A stretch of DNA of 64,000 bases from Ramlibacter monticola (GCF_016722785.1 NZ_JAEQNE010000008.1:124001-188000); one strand, 5' to 3'; positions 26,801 through 35,522 are shown, numbered from the stretch's first letter. Numbers and translations: made by a program. Notes: generated from the sequence alone by a model not told the origin.

Positions 26801-27046
26801 CCGGTGCCGCGCGTGCAGCCCTTCCAGCTGCCGGTCGACGACCTGAAGAACGTCGCCGAAGGCTCGGGCCTGCAGTGGGTGCTGTCGGACGCCGACAAGA
26901 TCGCTGCCGCCCAGGCCGCGATCGCCTCGGAGCCGAAGCCGGTGCACGTGCCGCGCGAGCGCCCGCCGGTAGTGCAGCTCGACGAGGGTCCGCTGGTCCT
27001 CGTCGAGACCAAGCGCGACCTGCGCAACCTGCAGCTTCCGTTCTGA
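23888..27046 (+). CDS. rne: Ribonuclease E
   Basis: Central mRNA-decay and rRNA-processing endonuclease. The 1052-residue product has an N-terminal S1 domain (about 35-120) and catalytic aspartates Asp301 (SIDVNS) and Asp344 (VIDFIDME). The Zn-link is CPRCGGHG (Cys402, Cys405). The C-terminal half (from about 535) is disordered. It is Ala/Pro-rich first, then very Arg/Glu-rich with tandem GER and REPREAREG repeats. It ends with a conserved terminal motif, VETKRDLRNLQLPF. ATG 23888 (MKRMLINATQAEERR) matches family starts. Confidence 0.97.
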   Translation: MKRMLINATQAEERRLAIVDGQKLLDYEIEIEGREQRKGNIYKAVVTRVEPSLEACFVDYGEDRHGFLPFKEISKQFFAPGVAPSQARINDAIKEGQELLVQVEKEERGNKGAALTTFISLAGRYVVLMPNNPRGGGVSRRIEGDDRAELKEAMDQLEYPNGMSIIARTAGIGRSAPELQWDLNYLLKLWGAIEGAAKGGKGAFLIYQESSLVIRAIRDYFNSDIGDILIDTDDIFDQAHQFMSHVMPEHATKVKRYRDDSPLFSRFQIEHQIESAYAREVKLPSGGVVVIDHTEALVSIDVNSARAIKGGDIEETATRTNLEAADEVARQMRLRDLGGLIVIDFIDMEESKNRRDVENRLRDALRQDRARVQFGSISKFGLMEMSRQRLRPALSEGASVPCPRCGGHGHIRDTESSALQILRIIQEESMKDSTAAVQVQVPVEVASFLLNEKRTEIAKIELKQKISVLMIPNKTLETPNYRLERLKHDDPRLDNLKASYHMAEDFDEATTVTRRSHERVNKQEPVIKGVLPDAPAPMPVPKPAAPEPVAKAAPAPAAAPVPQAPAERGFFAWFKSVLGLAPAAEPAPAPAAAAPEAKKEDKREGRGERRDGRRGEGRGERGGRDRRREGEPRRERAAAEGEGAGQRPEGQQGRGQEGRRERGERGERGERGGRGEGREQRESREQREGREPREAREGREPREGREPREAREGREPREAREGREPREAREGREPREAREGREPRETREGREPRDDREPRESRERFEARQRREQREHREALEGRDTPEEGQLPLEGVADSGALEQRGDRPPRGERGERGEGRRRDRGDRRERGPREAAPDEAAADALAGAAGSVGTVTESVEPQQPPSADPVLESHTHFDERRPAEGEPGESGERRERRSRDRYGRDRQRGERAERAPDEAIVAAGAEVSPAETEVFAGHAPMPQEHHAGRPAEQAQARPAPVASAEPIRLHPVPRVQPFQLPVDDLKNVAEGSGLQWVLSDADKIAAAQAAIASEPKPVHVPRERPPVVQLDEGPLVLVETKRDLRNLQLPF
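25870..26175 (+). repeat. Tandem repeat tract within rne (Arg/Glu-rich)
   Basis: First come several copies of a 9-bp unit (CGCGGTGAA, encoding RGE) at about 25870-25905. Then about eight to nine imperfect copies of a 27-bp unit encode REPREAREG-type nonapeptides at about 25950-26175. Copies differ mainly at third positions. The encoded tail is highly charged and probably disordered, like the RNA- and degradosome-binding C-terminal half of other RNase E proteins. Confidence 0.85.
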
Positions 27047-27067
27047 CCGGCTCCGCCGGGAATCCAG

Positions 27068-27090
27068 GGGCGCCTCCGGGCGCCCTTTTT
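27068..27090 (+). terminator. Intrinsic terminator of rne
   Basis: GGGCGCC (27068-27074) pairs with GGCGCCC (27079-27085) across a TCCG loop and is followed by five T. It begins 21 nt after the rne stop on the same strand. Confidence 0.85.
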
Positions 27091-27115
27091 CCTTGTCGGC
27101 GTGCCGGCCGCACGT

Positions 27116-27379
27116 TGTCGACATCGGCGTGATCGACGGCGCGGCGAGCAGCGAGCAGGCGGCGCTGGCATCGCGCGTGATGTCCACGGAATTTGAGATA
27201 GGCCAGACCACGCAGCAGCGCTGGTGGACGAGATGGCCGCCGCCGCTGACACGCTGCTCAGCCGCGCGCGGGGACTGGTGCGCGCCGTGGCCGCCTTCCA
27301 GGAAGCGGCGGCGGCGCGGCCGGTGGCGCAGCCGCCCCCGTGCCCCGTGGCGGCCTACCTGGTCAGCGCGCCGGCCTGA
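27116..27379 (+). pseudogene. Decayed 3' end of a methyl-accepting chemotaxis protein gene
   Basis: Two frames together recall the C-terminal signalling domain of Comamonadaceae MCPs. Frame A reads VVDIGVIDGAASSEQAA ... GQTTQQ up to 27218. Frame B reads ALVDEMAAAADTLLSRARG, then LVRAVAAFQEAAAARP, and ends at TGA 27377-27379. Intact MCPs read roughly TTQQNAALVEEMAAAA at this point, so a small deletion has shifted the frame. No start or ligand-binding domain is present. It fills the rne-hemY spacer. Homology is judged by eye. Confidence 0.75.
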
Positions 27380-27388
27380 GGCGCCGGC

Positions 27389-28642
27389 TCACTCGCCGGC
27401 GGCGCGTTTCCACGCCAGGGCCGCTGCCGACGCGTCCTCGCGCTGCTCGGCGAGGGCGGCCAGGGCGCGCCACGCATTGCGGTGCAGCCCCGGGTCCTGC
27501 AGGCCCAGCGCCGCCTGCGTCAGCAGCTGCTGCGCCTTGCCCCAGAGCTGGCGCTTCATGCACGCCATGCCGGCCAGGTACTGCAGCGTCGCGTCGCGCG
27601 GGTGCGCCTTCTGCGCCGCCTCGATGCGCGCCAGCCATGCGCCGTCCAGCGAATCCAGGCCCTCTTCCAGCGCGCACACCAGCTTCACCCGCAGGTTGTC
27701 GCCCAGCTCGCTCTGCGACTCCCAGGCCGGCAGCAGCCATTCGCGCGCCAGCCGCGCCTCGCCCCGCAGCGTGGTGAGGCGCTGCGCGGCATGGATCGCC
27801 ACTTCGGGCATCAGTCGCTCGGACGGCTCCAGGTCGGCCCAGGCGCGCTGCAGCTGCGCGACGTCGTAGGAGCCATTGAGCAGGTCGATCGCCAGGCCGC
27901 GCAGGATGCTCTGGGCGGCCACCTCCGAGAAGGCGTGGTGCTTGGCCAGCAGCCGCGCCGTCTCCAGCGCCTCCAGCGGCTGGCCGGCCTGGCGCGAGGC
28001 CCGCAGGCGCGTGCGCAGCGCCAGCGTGCGGCGCCCGGCCCCCTGCGGCAGCCCCAGCAGCAGCTTCATCGCGGCGCCCGGGTCGCGGTCCTCCAGCGCC
28101 CAGCGCGCGGCGCGCAGCAGGGCGCCGTCGCGCGTTTCCTGCGCATCCCGCGCCGACGCCTGTTCCAGTGCGCGCTTGAAATGATCCTCGCGCGCCGCGC
28201 GGTCCTGCAGGGCCTGCGCCGATTCGGCCGCGAGCAGGTGCGCGATGGCGCGCAGCTGCGCCGCGTTGGCGGGCTTCTGGCCCGAGGCCGTCAGCGAAGT
28301 CTCCTGCTCCAGCACCGCCTCGGCCGACTTGCGCGCCCGGATGAAGCGGCCGGCCAGCAGGTGCGAGATCGCGTCGAGCAGCGCCGCGTGCATCGCGCGC
28401 TCCTTCTGCTGCGTGCGCCAGCGCAGCGCCTGGCGCGGCAGGTCGAACAGCGCCGACAGCGCGCGCATGGCGGCGTGCACGACGAAGAAGGCGCCCACCA
28501 GCAGCAGCACGACGAGGTTCAGCGACAGGTCGATGCGGTACGGCGGCCAGAACAGGGTGACGGAGCCCTGGTTGTTGCCGGCGAACAGCGCGCCCGCGAC
28601 GGCGACGCCGAACAGCACCAGGAGCCAGAGAGCGGCGCGCAT
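27389..28642 (-). CDS. hemY: HemY-like protein (TPR, membrane-anchored)
   Basis: A 417-residue protein of the proteobacterial HemY family (not the protoporphyrinogen oxidase HemY). Two N-terminal membrane segments lie at about 1-20 and 41-60, with the HemY_N signature FAGNNQGSVTLFWPPYRIDLS. TPR-like helices fill the remainder. It is always encoded downstream of hemX in hemCDXY clusters. The precise role is unsettled; a link to coproporphyrin/haem synthesis has been proposed. It starts 6 nt after hemX. Confidence 0.9.
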   Translation of the reverse strand: MRAALWLLVLFGVAVAGALFAGNNQGSVTLFWPPYRIDLSLNLVVLLLVGAFFVVHAAMRALSALFDLPRQALRWRTQQKERAMHAALLDAISHLLAGRFIRARKSAEAVLEQETSLTASGQKPANAAQLRAIAHLLAAESAQALQDRAAREDHFKRALEQASARDAQETRDGALLRAARWALEDRDPGAAMKLLLGLPQGAGRRTLALRTRLRASRQAGQPLEALETARLLAKHHAFSEVAAQSILRGLAIDLLNGSYDVAQLQRAWADLEPSERLMPEVAIHAAQRLTTLRGEARLAREWLLPAWESQSELGDNLRVKLVCALEEGLDSLDGAWLARIEAAQKAHPRDATLQYLAGMACMKRQLWGKAQQLLTQAALGLQDPGLHRNAWRALAALAEQREDASAAALAWKRAAGE

Positions 28643-28648
28643 GGCGGC

Positions 28649-29728
28649 CTACTTCCCCGCGGCGGCCGTCGCGATGGCGGCCAGGGTCTCGTCGACGCGC
28701 GGCAGCTCCGCCGAGCGCAGCTGCGCCTGCACCTGCTGCATCTGGGTCGCGACGGCCTGCGTGCGGCGCGAGGCCGGATCGAAGTACTTGTTCAGCGCGG
28801 AGGTCGCCGCGAGCACGTCGGCCCGCGCCGCATCGGTCTGGCGCGAAAGCAGCGACAGGCGCACGTTCAGCAGCTTCAGCTTGAGGTTCTCGCGCAGGAA
28901 GAAGGCCTGCTCGGGCGCCAGCAGCACCGCCTCGGGCTGGTCGATGCGGCTCACGCGCACGAGCGCGCGGGCGTCTTCCAGCACGGCGTCGCGCCAGCGC
29001 ACCCACCACGAGCCGGCGGAAGGCGCGGCATCGCGGCGGGGCGACTCGTTCAAGGCGCGGGCCGGCACGGCGTTGGCGACCGGCAGCTCGTCCACCTGGC
29101 GCACGATGTCGTCGACGCGCGCCAGCAGGCCCGGCACGTCGGTCACGGCGGCCGATTTGATGCGCTGGATGTCGCGCGCGATCGAGGCGCGCAGGCGCGC
29201 CAGCCGCGGCTGCGCGGCGCGCGCGAGGCGCTGGTCCGCCGTGCCCAGCGCCGCCAGCAGCGGCTCGGGGCTGCCCGTGAGCTGCGTCTGCTGCTGCGCG
29301 AGGCGCAGCGCGGATTCGATGTCGACCAGCAGGTTCTCGTCGCGCGAGCGCGAAAGGCTCTGCATCAGCTCCTCGAGCTGCGTGCGCTGCAGGGCGACCT
29401 CGGACAGGCGCGACTCCATGACGACCTGGCGGGCGGCGGTGTCGCGCGCGACGTCCTGCGCCTGCCGCGCGAGCGCGCGCGCCTCGATCGCGTTGGCGCC
29501 CGTGTCCGCGCTCTGGCGCGCCAGCTGCTCCTGGATGGCGGAGAGGCGCTGCCACAGCATGACGCTGGACAACAGCCCCGCCGCGGCGAGCAGGATCAGC
29601 GCCAGCAGCGCGGCGCGCGACCAGGGCGCCGCGCGCACCTCCGGCGGCGGCTGGTGTGCCGGGACCGGGGCCGCCGCCGGCAGCACGGGCGGCAGCTCCG
29701 GAGGAGGCGCGGGAGGCAACGAACTCAT
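28649..29728 (-). CDS. hemX: HemX-like uroporphyrinogen-III C-methyltransferase family protein
   Basis: A 359-residue protein with a Pro/Ala-rich cytoplasmic N-terminus, one transmembrane segment at about 40-60 (LLALILLAAAGLLSSVMLW) and a long helical, coiled-coil-prone periplasmic region. Its members carry a methyltransferase name but lack the SAM-binding fold. ATG 29728 overlaps the hemD stop by 4 nt (ATGA). It lies in the hemC-hemD-hemX-hemY operon. Confidence 0.9.
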   Translation of the reverse strand: MSSLPPAPPPELPPVLPAAAPVPAHQPPPEVRAAPWSRAALLALILLAAAGLLSSVMLWQRLSAIQEQLARQSADTGANAIEARALARQAQDVARDTAARQVVMESRLSEVALQRTQLEELMQSLSRSRDENLLVDIESALRLAQQQTQLTGSPEPLLAALGTADQRLARAAQPRLARLRASIARDIQRIKSAAVTDVPGLLARVDDIVRQVDELPVANAVPARALNESPRRDAAPSAGSWWVRWRDAVLEDARALVRVSRIDQPEAVLLAPEQAFFLRENLKLKLLNVRLSLLSRQTDAARADVLAATSALNKYFDPASRRTQAVATQMQQVQAQLRSAELPRVDETLAAIATAAAGK

Positions 29729-30480
29729 CCGAGGGATTCTATCGACGCAAGCACGTCGTCGTACGCGGGACGCGACTCGTGCACGGCGCCGAAGCCGAGC
29801 GCGCGGACGGCTTGCGCGATGCGCGGGTGGGTGGCGAGCGCCCGCACCCCGGTCCAGGACTGCCCGGGCAGCAGCGCGCGCAGGTTGCCGGCGGCTTCCG
29901 AGCTGCTGAACAGCCACAGCGAGCCGTCCTCGGCCGCACGCCGGGCGCTGTCGCGCTCCGCCTCGCCCCAGGCGGGGAGCTGGCGGACGTAGGCCACGAC
30001 GGTGTCCACCGCGACGCCCCGCGCGGCCAGTTGCTGCGCCAGCCAGTCGCGGCCCTGGCTGCGGCCTTCGCTGTCGCCGCCGCGCACCAGCAGCAGGCGG
30101 TCGCCGGCATGGAGCTGGCCGCCGACCTGCTGCCAGAGGCTTTCCGAATCGAACTGCCCGGCGTCTTCGGCCGGGGTGTCGATGCGCCCGGGCGGCACGC
30201 CGGCGGCCCGCAACGCATCGCGCGTGCCGAGACCGGGCGCCCAGGCGCGCGGGCCCTCGAAGCGGGGTGCGAGCGCGAACAGCCCCTGCACCGCATTGGG
30301 GCTGACGAACATCGCGGCGGCATAGCGCCCCAGGTCCGCGGCCGCGGCGCGCAGCGGCGCCAGGTCTTTCGGAGGGCCGATCTCGATCAGCGGCAGCAGC
30401 AGGCTCGCGTGGCCCCGCGCGCGCAGGCGTTCGGCCCAGCGCTCGCCCTCCTGCCGCGGCCGGGTCAGCACCAGGGCCAT
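29725..30480 (-). CDS. hemD: Uroporphyrinogen-III synthase
   Basis: Closes and inverts ring D of hydroxymethylbilane to make uroporphyrinogen III. The 251-residue product shows the two-domain HemD pattern: LTRPRQEGERWAERL at the start, FVSPNAVQGLF, then LWLFSSSEAAGNLRALLP and THPRIAQAVRALGF. Sequence in this family is weakly conserved, but position directly after hemC supports the call. It is 7 nt from hemC and overlaps hemX. Confidence 0.93.
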   Translation of the reverse strand: MALVLTRPRQEGERWAERLRARGHASLLLPLIEIGPPKDLAPLRAAAADLGRYAAAMFVSPNAVQGLFALAPRFEGPRAWAPGLGTRDALRAAGVPPGRIDTPAEDAGQFDSESLWQQVGGQLHAGDRLLLVRGGDSEGRSQGRDWLAQQLAARGVAVDTVVAYVRQLPAWGEAERDSARRAAEDGSLWLFSSSEAAGNLRALLPGQSWTGVRALATHPRIAQAVRALGFGAVHESRPAYDDVLASIESLG

Positions 30481-30487
30481 GGGGGCC

Positions 30488-31390
30488 TCAGTGGGCGCCG
30501 CCGGCGCGCAGCTTCGCCGCCACTTCCTCGCCGAGCCGGGCGGCTTCGTCCAGGTCGGCCACGATTTCGGCGGCGCGGGCCGTCACCAGCCGGCCGGCCT
30601 GGTCCGGGTCGCCCCAGGCGGCACGCAGCTGCAGGTATTCGCCTTCGAGCGTGGCGTGCGCCGCCAGCGGCATCGAGCAGCTGCCGCCCATGGCGCGGCT
30701 CACGGCGCGTTCAGCCGCCACGCAAAGCCAGGTGGTCTGGTGCGCAAGCGGGGCCAGCGCCGCGGCGACGTCGGGACGCTCCGCGCGCGTCTCGATGCCC
30801 AGCGCGCCCTGCCCCGCGGCCGGGAGCATGGCCTCGGTGTCGAAGGTGTCGCGGATCCGCGAGCCCAGGCCCAGGCGCTTGAGGCCCGCGCTCGCGAGCA
30901 CGATCGCGTCGTACTGGCTGTCGTCGAGCTTGCGCAGGCGGGTGTCGAGGTTGCCGCGCAGCGGCTCGATCTTCAGGTCCGGCCGCAGCGCGCGCAGCAG
31001 CACCACGCGGCGCAGGCTCGAGGTGCCCACCACCGCGCCCTGCGGCAGCTCGGAAAGCTTGTCGTAGTTGTTGGAGACGAAGGCGTCGCGCGGATCCTCG
31101 CGCTCCATCACGCAGGCGAGCGAGAAGCCCGCCGGCAGGTCCATCGGCACGTCCTTGAGCGAGTGCACGGCGAGGTCGGCCCGGCCTTCCTCCAGCGCCA
31201 CTTCCAGTTCCTTCACGAACAGGCCCTTGCCGCCCACCTTGGAAAGCGAGCGGTCGAGGATCTGGTCGCCCTTGGTGGTCATGCCCAGCAACGCAATGCG
31301 GAAGCCCCGCTGTTCCAGCAGCGACTTCACGTGTTCGGCCTGCCAGAGGGCGAGCCGGCTTTCACGCGTGGCAATGGTGAACTGGGTCAC
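30488..31390 (-). CDS. hemC: Hydroxymethylbilane synthase (porphobilinogen deaminase)
   Basis: Polymerises four porphobilinogens to hydroxymethylbilane. The 300-residue product has the catalytic aspartate in HSLKDVP (Asp80), GTSSLRR and Cys238 in GGSCSMPL, which attaches the dipyrromethane cofactor. It starts MTQFTIATRESRLALWQA. It is first in hemCDXY and divergent from ppc across a 74-nt spacer. Confidence 0.97.
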   Translation of the reverse strand: MTQFTIATRESRLALWQAEHVKSLLEQRGFRIALLGMTTKGDQILDRSLSKVGGKGLFVKELEVALEEGRADLAVHSLKDVPMDLPAGFSLACVMEREDPRDAFVSNNYDKLSELPQGAVVGTSSLRRVVLLRALRPDLKIEPLRGNLDTRLRKLDDSQYDAIVLASAGLKRLGLGSRIRDTFDTEAMLPAAGQGALGIETRAERPDVAAALAPLAHQTTWLCVAAERAVSRAMGGSCSMPLAAHATLEGEYLQLRAAWGDPDQAGRLVTARAAEIVADLDEAARLGEEVAAKLRAGGAH

Positions 31391-31402
31391 TTCGTAACCT
31401 GC

Positions 31403-31436
31403 TTGTCAAGGATGGGGGAAGGTCGATGCTAGCATC
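31403..31436 (+). promoter_or_regulatory. Possible ppc promoter and palindrome in hemC/ppc spacer
   Basis: On the plus strand TTGTCA (31403-31408) is followed 17-18 nt later by ATGCTA/TGCTAG, a weak -10. The -10 area coincides with a perfect 12-bp palindrome, GATGCTAGCATC (31425-31436), which could be an operator affecting both divergent genes. This is an inference from pattern only. Confidence 0.35.
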
Positions 31437-31464
31437 CCCGCGTTCCCAAAAACGAGAGGCCCCG

Positions 31465-34263
31465 ATGCCGTCCACCGAGCAGCCGCCCGTCCGGCGCGCC
31501 AAGGAAAACGAACGCCCGCTGGTGGAGGACATCCGGTTGCTGGGCCGGATCCTCGGGGACGTGATCCGCGAGCAGGAAGGCGTCGAGACCTTCGAGCTGG
31601 TGGAGCGCATCCGCAAGCTGTCCGTGTCCTTCCGCCGCCACCAGGACGAGGCCGCCGACCGCGAGCTGAAGTCGCTGCTGAAGTCCCTCTCGGGCCAGCA
31701 GGCGGTGAGCGTGATTCGCGCCTTCACCTATTTCAGCCACCTGGCCAACCTGGCGGAGGACCGCCACCACATCCGCCGGCGCCAGGTGCACGAACGCGCC
31801 GGCGACACGCAGGAGGGCAGCATCGAGGTCGCCCTGGCGCGGCTGCGCTGGGCCGGCATCCATCCCCGCGCCGTGTCGCAGACGCTGGCCCACAGCTACC
31901 TCTCGCCGGTGCTCACGGCGCACCCCACCGAGGTGCAGCGCAAGAGCATCCTCGACGCCGAGCGCGACCTCGCGAGGCTGCTCACCGAGCGCGACGAGAT
32001 CCGCGCCCGCACCCTGCCCCGCGACGCGCTGGCCCCGCGCGAGCTCGCCGCCAACGAAGCGCAGATGCGCGCGCGGGTGCTGCAGCTGTGGCAGACGCGC
32101 CTGCTGCGCTTCACCAAGCTCACGGTGGCCGACGAGATCGAGACCTCCCTCAGCTACTACGAAGCCACCTTCCTGCGCGAGATCCCCAAGCTGTACGCGC
32201 AGCTGGAGGACGAACTGGGCCACCACCCGGTGGGCAACTTCCTGCGCATGGGCCAGTGGATCGGCGGCGACCGCGACGGCAACCCCAACGTGACCGCGGA
32301 CACGCTGGAGTACGCGCTGCGCCGCCAGTGCGAGGTGGCCCTGCGCCACTACCTCACCGAACTGTTCTGGCTGGGGAGCGAGTTCTCCATGTCGGCGCTG
32401 CTGGTGCAGGTCACGCCCGCCATGCAGGCGCTGGCGGACAGCTCGCCCGACCGCGGCGAGCACCGGCACGACGAGCCTTACCGGCGCGCGATCAACTGGA
32501 TGTACGCCCGGCTGGCCGCGACGCTGCGCGACTTCACCGGCGGCGATGCGGCGCGCCACGTGCTGGCGCCGCAGCAGCCCTATGCGGCCGCCGAGGAGTT
32601 GCTCGCGGACCTGCGCACCGTGCGCGACTCGCTGCTGGCGCACCACGCCTCCGCGCTGGTGCAGCAGCGCCTGAAGCCCCTGATCCGCGCGGTGGAGGTG
32701 TTCGGCTTCCACCTGGCCACGGTGGACCTGCGCCAGAGCTCCGACCAGCACGAGGAAGTCGTGGCCGAACTGCTGGCGGCGGCCCGCATCGGGACGGACT
32801 ACCGCAAGCTGGACGAGGAAGGCAGGCGCGAGGTGCTGCTGCACCTGCTGGCCGACGCCCGGCCCCTGCGCGTGCTGGGGCACGCCTACAGCGAGCACAC
32901 GCGCCGGGAGCTCGCCATCTTCGAGGCCGCGCTGCGGCTGCGCCGGCAGTTCGGACCGCAGGCGATCCGCCACTACATCATCAGCCACACCGAGGCGGTC
33001 AGCGACCTCCTGGAGGTGATGCTGCTGCAGAAGGAAGTGGGCCTGCTGCAAGGCACGCTCGACGACTCCGCCACCGCGGACCTGATCGTGGTGCCGCTGT
33101 TCGAGACGATCGAGGACCTGCGCAACGCGATGCCGATCATGCGCGCCTTCTACGGCCTGCCGGGCGTGGCGAAGCTGGTGCAGCGCTCGGGCGCCGAGCA
33201 GGACATCATGCTGGGCTACAGCGACAGCAACAAGGACGGCGGGATCTTCACCAGCAACTGGGAGCTGTACCGCGCCGAGATCGCGCTGGTGGAACTGTTC
33301 GACCAGCTCGCGAACTCGCACGACATCCAGCTGCGCCTGTTCCACGGGCGGGGCGGCACCGTGGGCCGCGGCGGCGGACCGAGCTACCAGGCGATCCTGG
33401 CGCAGCCGCCCGGCACCGTGCGCGGCCAGATCCGCCTGACCGAACAGGGCGAGGTGATCGCCTCCAAGTACGCCAACCCCGAGATCGGCCGGCGCAACCT
33501 GGAGACGCTGGTGGCGGCGACGCTCGAGGCGACGCTGCTGCAGCCCACCAAGCCGGCGCCCAAGGCCTTCCTGCAGGCGGCCGAGGCGCTGTCGCAGGCG
33601 AGCATGAAGGCCTATCGCGGGCTGGTGTACGAGACGCCGGGCTTCGTGGACTACTTCTTCAGCGCCACGCCGATCCGCGAGATCGCCGAACTGAACATCG
33701 GCTCGCGGCCGGCCTCGCGCAAGCCCTCGCAGCGCATCGAGGACCTGCGGGCCATCCCCTGGAGCTTCAGCTGGGGCCAGTGCCGGCTCACGCTGAACGG
33801 CTGGTTCGGTTTCGGCAGCGCGGTCGCCGCCTTCCTCGCGGCCGGCGACCGCAAGGAGCAGGCCGCGCTGCTGCAGCGCATGTACCGCCAGTGGCCCTTC
33901 TTCAAGGCGCTGCTGTCCAACATGGACATGGTGCTGGCCAAGAGCGACCTCGCGCTGGGTTCGCGCTACTCCGAGCTGGTGCCGGACGGGCGCCTGCGGC
34001 GCCGCATCTTCGGCGCGATCGAGGCGGAATGGCAGCGCACGGTGGAGGCGCTGGCGATGATCACCGGGGAGAAACAGCGGCTGGCAAGCAATGCGGCGCT
34101 GGCGCGCTCGATCCGGCACCGCTTTCCCTACATCGACCCGCTGCACCACCTGCAGGTGGAGCTGGTGCGGCGCTGGCGCGCCGGCAGCGCGGACGAGCGC
34201 GAGCGGCGGGGCATCCACATCGCGATCAACGGGATCGCGGCGGGCTTGCGGAACACGGGCTGA
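31465..34263 (+). CDS. ppc: Phosphoenolpyruvate carboxylase
   Basis: Anaplerotic carboxylation of PEP to oxaloacetate. The 932-residue product contains the catalytic histidine segment LTAHPTEVQRKS, the GYSDSNKDGG motif and the glycine loop FHGRGGTVGRGGGP. It ends NGIAAGLRNTG, typical of proteobacterial PEPC. ATG 31465 follows a GAGAGG site; an upstream in-frame ATG at 31426 would add 13 unlikely residues. Confidence 0.97.
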   Translation: MPSTEQPPVRRAKENERPLVEDIRLLGRILGDVIREQEGVETFELVERIRKLSVSFRRHQDEAADRELKSLLKSLSGQQAVSVIRAFTYFSHLANLAEDRHHIRRRQVHERAGDTQEGSIEVALARLRWAGIHPRAVSQTLAHSYLSPVLTAHPTEVQRKSILDAERDLARLLTERDEIRARTLPRDALAPRELAANEAQMRARVLQLWQTRLLRFTKLTVADEIETSLSYYEATFLREIPKLYAQLEDELGHHPVGNFLRMGQWIGGDRDGNPNVTADTLEYALRRQCEVALRHYLTELFWLGSEFSMSALLVQVTPAMQALADSSPDRGEHRHDEPYRRAINWMYARLAATLRDFTGGDAARHVLAPQQPYAAAEELLADLRTVRDSLLAHHASALVQQRLKPLIRAVEVFGFHLATVDLRQSSDQHEEVVAELLAAARIGTDYRKLDEEGRREVLLHLLADARPLRVLGHAYSEHTRRELAIFEAALRLRRQFGPQAIRHYIISHTEAVSDLLEVMLLQKEVGLLQGTLDDSATADLIVVPLFETIEDLRNAMPIMRAFYGLPGVAKLVQRSGAEQDIMLGYSDSNKDGGIFTSNWELYRAEIALVELFDQLANSHDIQLRLFHGRGGTVGRGGGPSYQAILAQPPGTVRGQIRLTEQGEVIASKYANPEIGRRNLETLVAATLEATLLQPTKPAPKAFLQAAEALSQASMKAYRGLVYETPGFVDYFFSATPIREIAELNIGSRPASRKPSQRIEDLRAIPWSFSWGQCRLTLNGWFGFGSAVAAFLAAGDRKEQAALLQRMYRQWPFFKALLSNMDMVLAKSDLALGSRYSELVPDGRLRRRIFGAIEAEWQRTVEALAMITGEKQRLASNAALARSIRHRFPYIDPLHHLQVELVRRWRAGSADERERRGIHIAINGIAAGLRNTG

Positions 34264-34270
34264 AGGGCCT

Positions 34271-35482
34271 TCAGGTCCCGAGCAGCTCCCCCACCCCCTT
34301 GAGGTGATCCACCCGGTCGCACACCGCCTTCACCGCCATCAGGATCGGGATTCCCAGCAGCAGCCCCCACACACCCCACAGCCAGCCCCACGCCAGCACG
34401 CCGACGAACACGGCGACCGGGTTCATGCTGCTGGCCCTGCTGGTGGCCCAGGGCACCAGCAGGTAGCCCTCGATGGTGTTGATCACGAGCGAGGCGCCGG
34501 CCACGAACAGGGCCATGCGGGGTTCGCCGAATTGCAGGAAGGCGACCAGGGCCGCCGCGCCGGTGACGGCGACGTTGCCGACATAGGGCACGAGGTTCAG
34601 CACGCCCGCGGCGATGCCCCACACCGCGGCGTGCTTCAGCCCCACCAGCGCGAAGCAGATCCCGGTGGCAACCCCCACGCCCACGCTCGCGATCAGCTGC
34701 ACCACGAGGTAGCGCTGCACCTGCGCGTTGATCTCGTCCAGCGCCTGCACGGTGAGCTTCTTCTCCGCCATGCCCGGCCCCGCGATCTTCACCAGCTTGC
34801 GCCGGAAGGTGTCGCCCGAAACGAGCAGGAAGTAGGTGAGGAAGGTGACCATCACCAGCTGCCCCAGCAGGCTGGCCAGCCCGAGCGTGCCGGTCCACAG
34901 GTAGTCGCGCAGGTCGAAGCGCGGTTTCTCCACCACCACGCGCGCCACGCCGCGCGTGGGCGGGGCGGTGCCGCCGCTTCCGCCCGCTTCCTCGGCGGCC
35001 TTCTGCAACTCCGCCGCGGCCTTCTGCACGGTTTCGAGCGCGGTGTCGGTCTTCCTCGGGCTGCGGTTGATCGAATCGCGCAGCTTGCGCGCGGCATCCG
35101 GCAGCGAGGTGATCAGATCGTTGGCGTCGTCGGACAGCGAGTACACGGCGGCGCCGGCGCCGCCCAGGATCGCGAGGATCAGCACCGCGGCGCTCGCCGC
35201 GCGCGGGATGCGCAGCCGCTGCAGCCCGTCCACCACGGGCGACAGCGCATAGGTGAAGACCAGCCCCACCATGAGCGGGATGAAGAAGCCGCTGGCCCAG
35301 CGCAGCACGGCGAGCACCGCGATGACGACCAGCACGGCGACGCCGACGCTGCGCGCGCCGCCGACAGGCAGGTGCAGCAGCACGTGCGGCGGCCCTTTCG
35401 GGTCCACCGGCGTGCGGGGGAAGTCCTCGGTCTCGGTCGGATCGGTGGGCGGCGCGTCCCTGGAGGGTTCGGAACTACTCAA
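34271..35482 (-). CDS. AI-2E transporter family membrane protein
   Basis: A 403-residue polytopic protein of the AI-2E/PerM family. Hydrophobic segments lie near 46-70, 73-90, 95-115, 215-240, 270-300, 305-330, 335-352 and 360-385. The family segment GLKHAAVWGIAAGVLNLVPYVGN is visible in two parts (about 285-307). An extended loop at 125-200 is charged and Gly-rich. The family includes channels and transporters of several substrates; none can be assigned. The frame begins at TTG 35482 with a poor ribosome-binding site, so the true start may lie further in. Confidence 0.85.
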   Translation of the reverse strand: MSSSEPSRDAPPTDPTETEDFPRTPVDPKGPPHVLLHLPVGGARSVGVAVLVVIAVLAVLRWASGFFIPLMVGLVFTYALSPVVDGLQRLRIPRAASAAVLILAILGGAGAAVYSLSDDANDLITSLPDAARKLRDSINRSPRKTDTALETVQKAAAELQKAAEEAGGSGGTAPPTRGVARVVVEKPRFDLRDYLWTGTLGLASLLGQLVMVTFLTYFLLVSGDTFRRKLVKIAGPGMAEKKLTVQALDEINAQVQRYLVVQLIASVGVGVATGICFALVGLKHAAVWGIAAGVLNLVPYVGNVAVTGAAALVAFLQFGEPRMALFVAGASLVINTIEGYLLVPWATSRASSMNPVAVFVGVLAWGWLWGVWGLLLGIPILMAVKAVCDRVDHLKGVGELLGT

Positions 35483-35522
35483 AGCAGGATCTACTTCCCG
35501 AGCCCCCGGTCTCCTCGATGTC

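Noticed and set aside
24668..27211. 847-aa minus-strand frame opposite rne
   Set aside because: It is long only because the Arg/Glu repeat tract is stop-free in several frames. It has no start signal or recognisable domain, and the plus frame is clearly RNase E.
31429..34218. 929-aa minus-strand frame opposite ppc
   Set aside because: Antisense shadow of PEP carboxylase; low-complexity His/Gln/Arg-rich translation with no motif.
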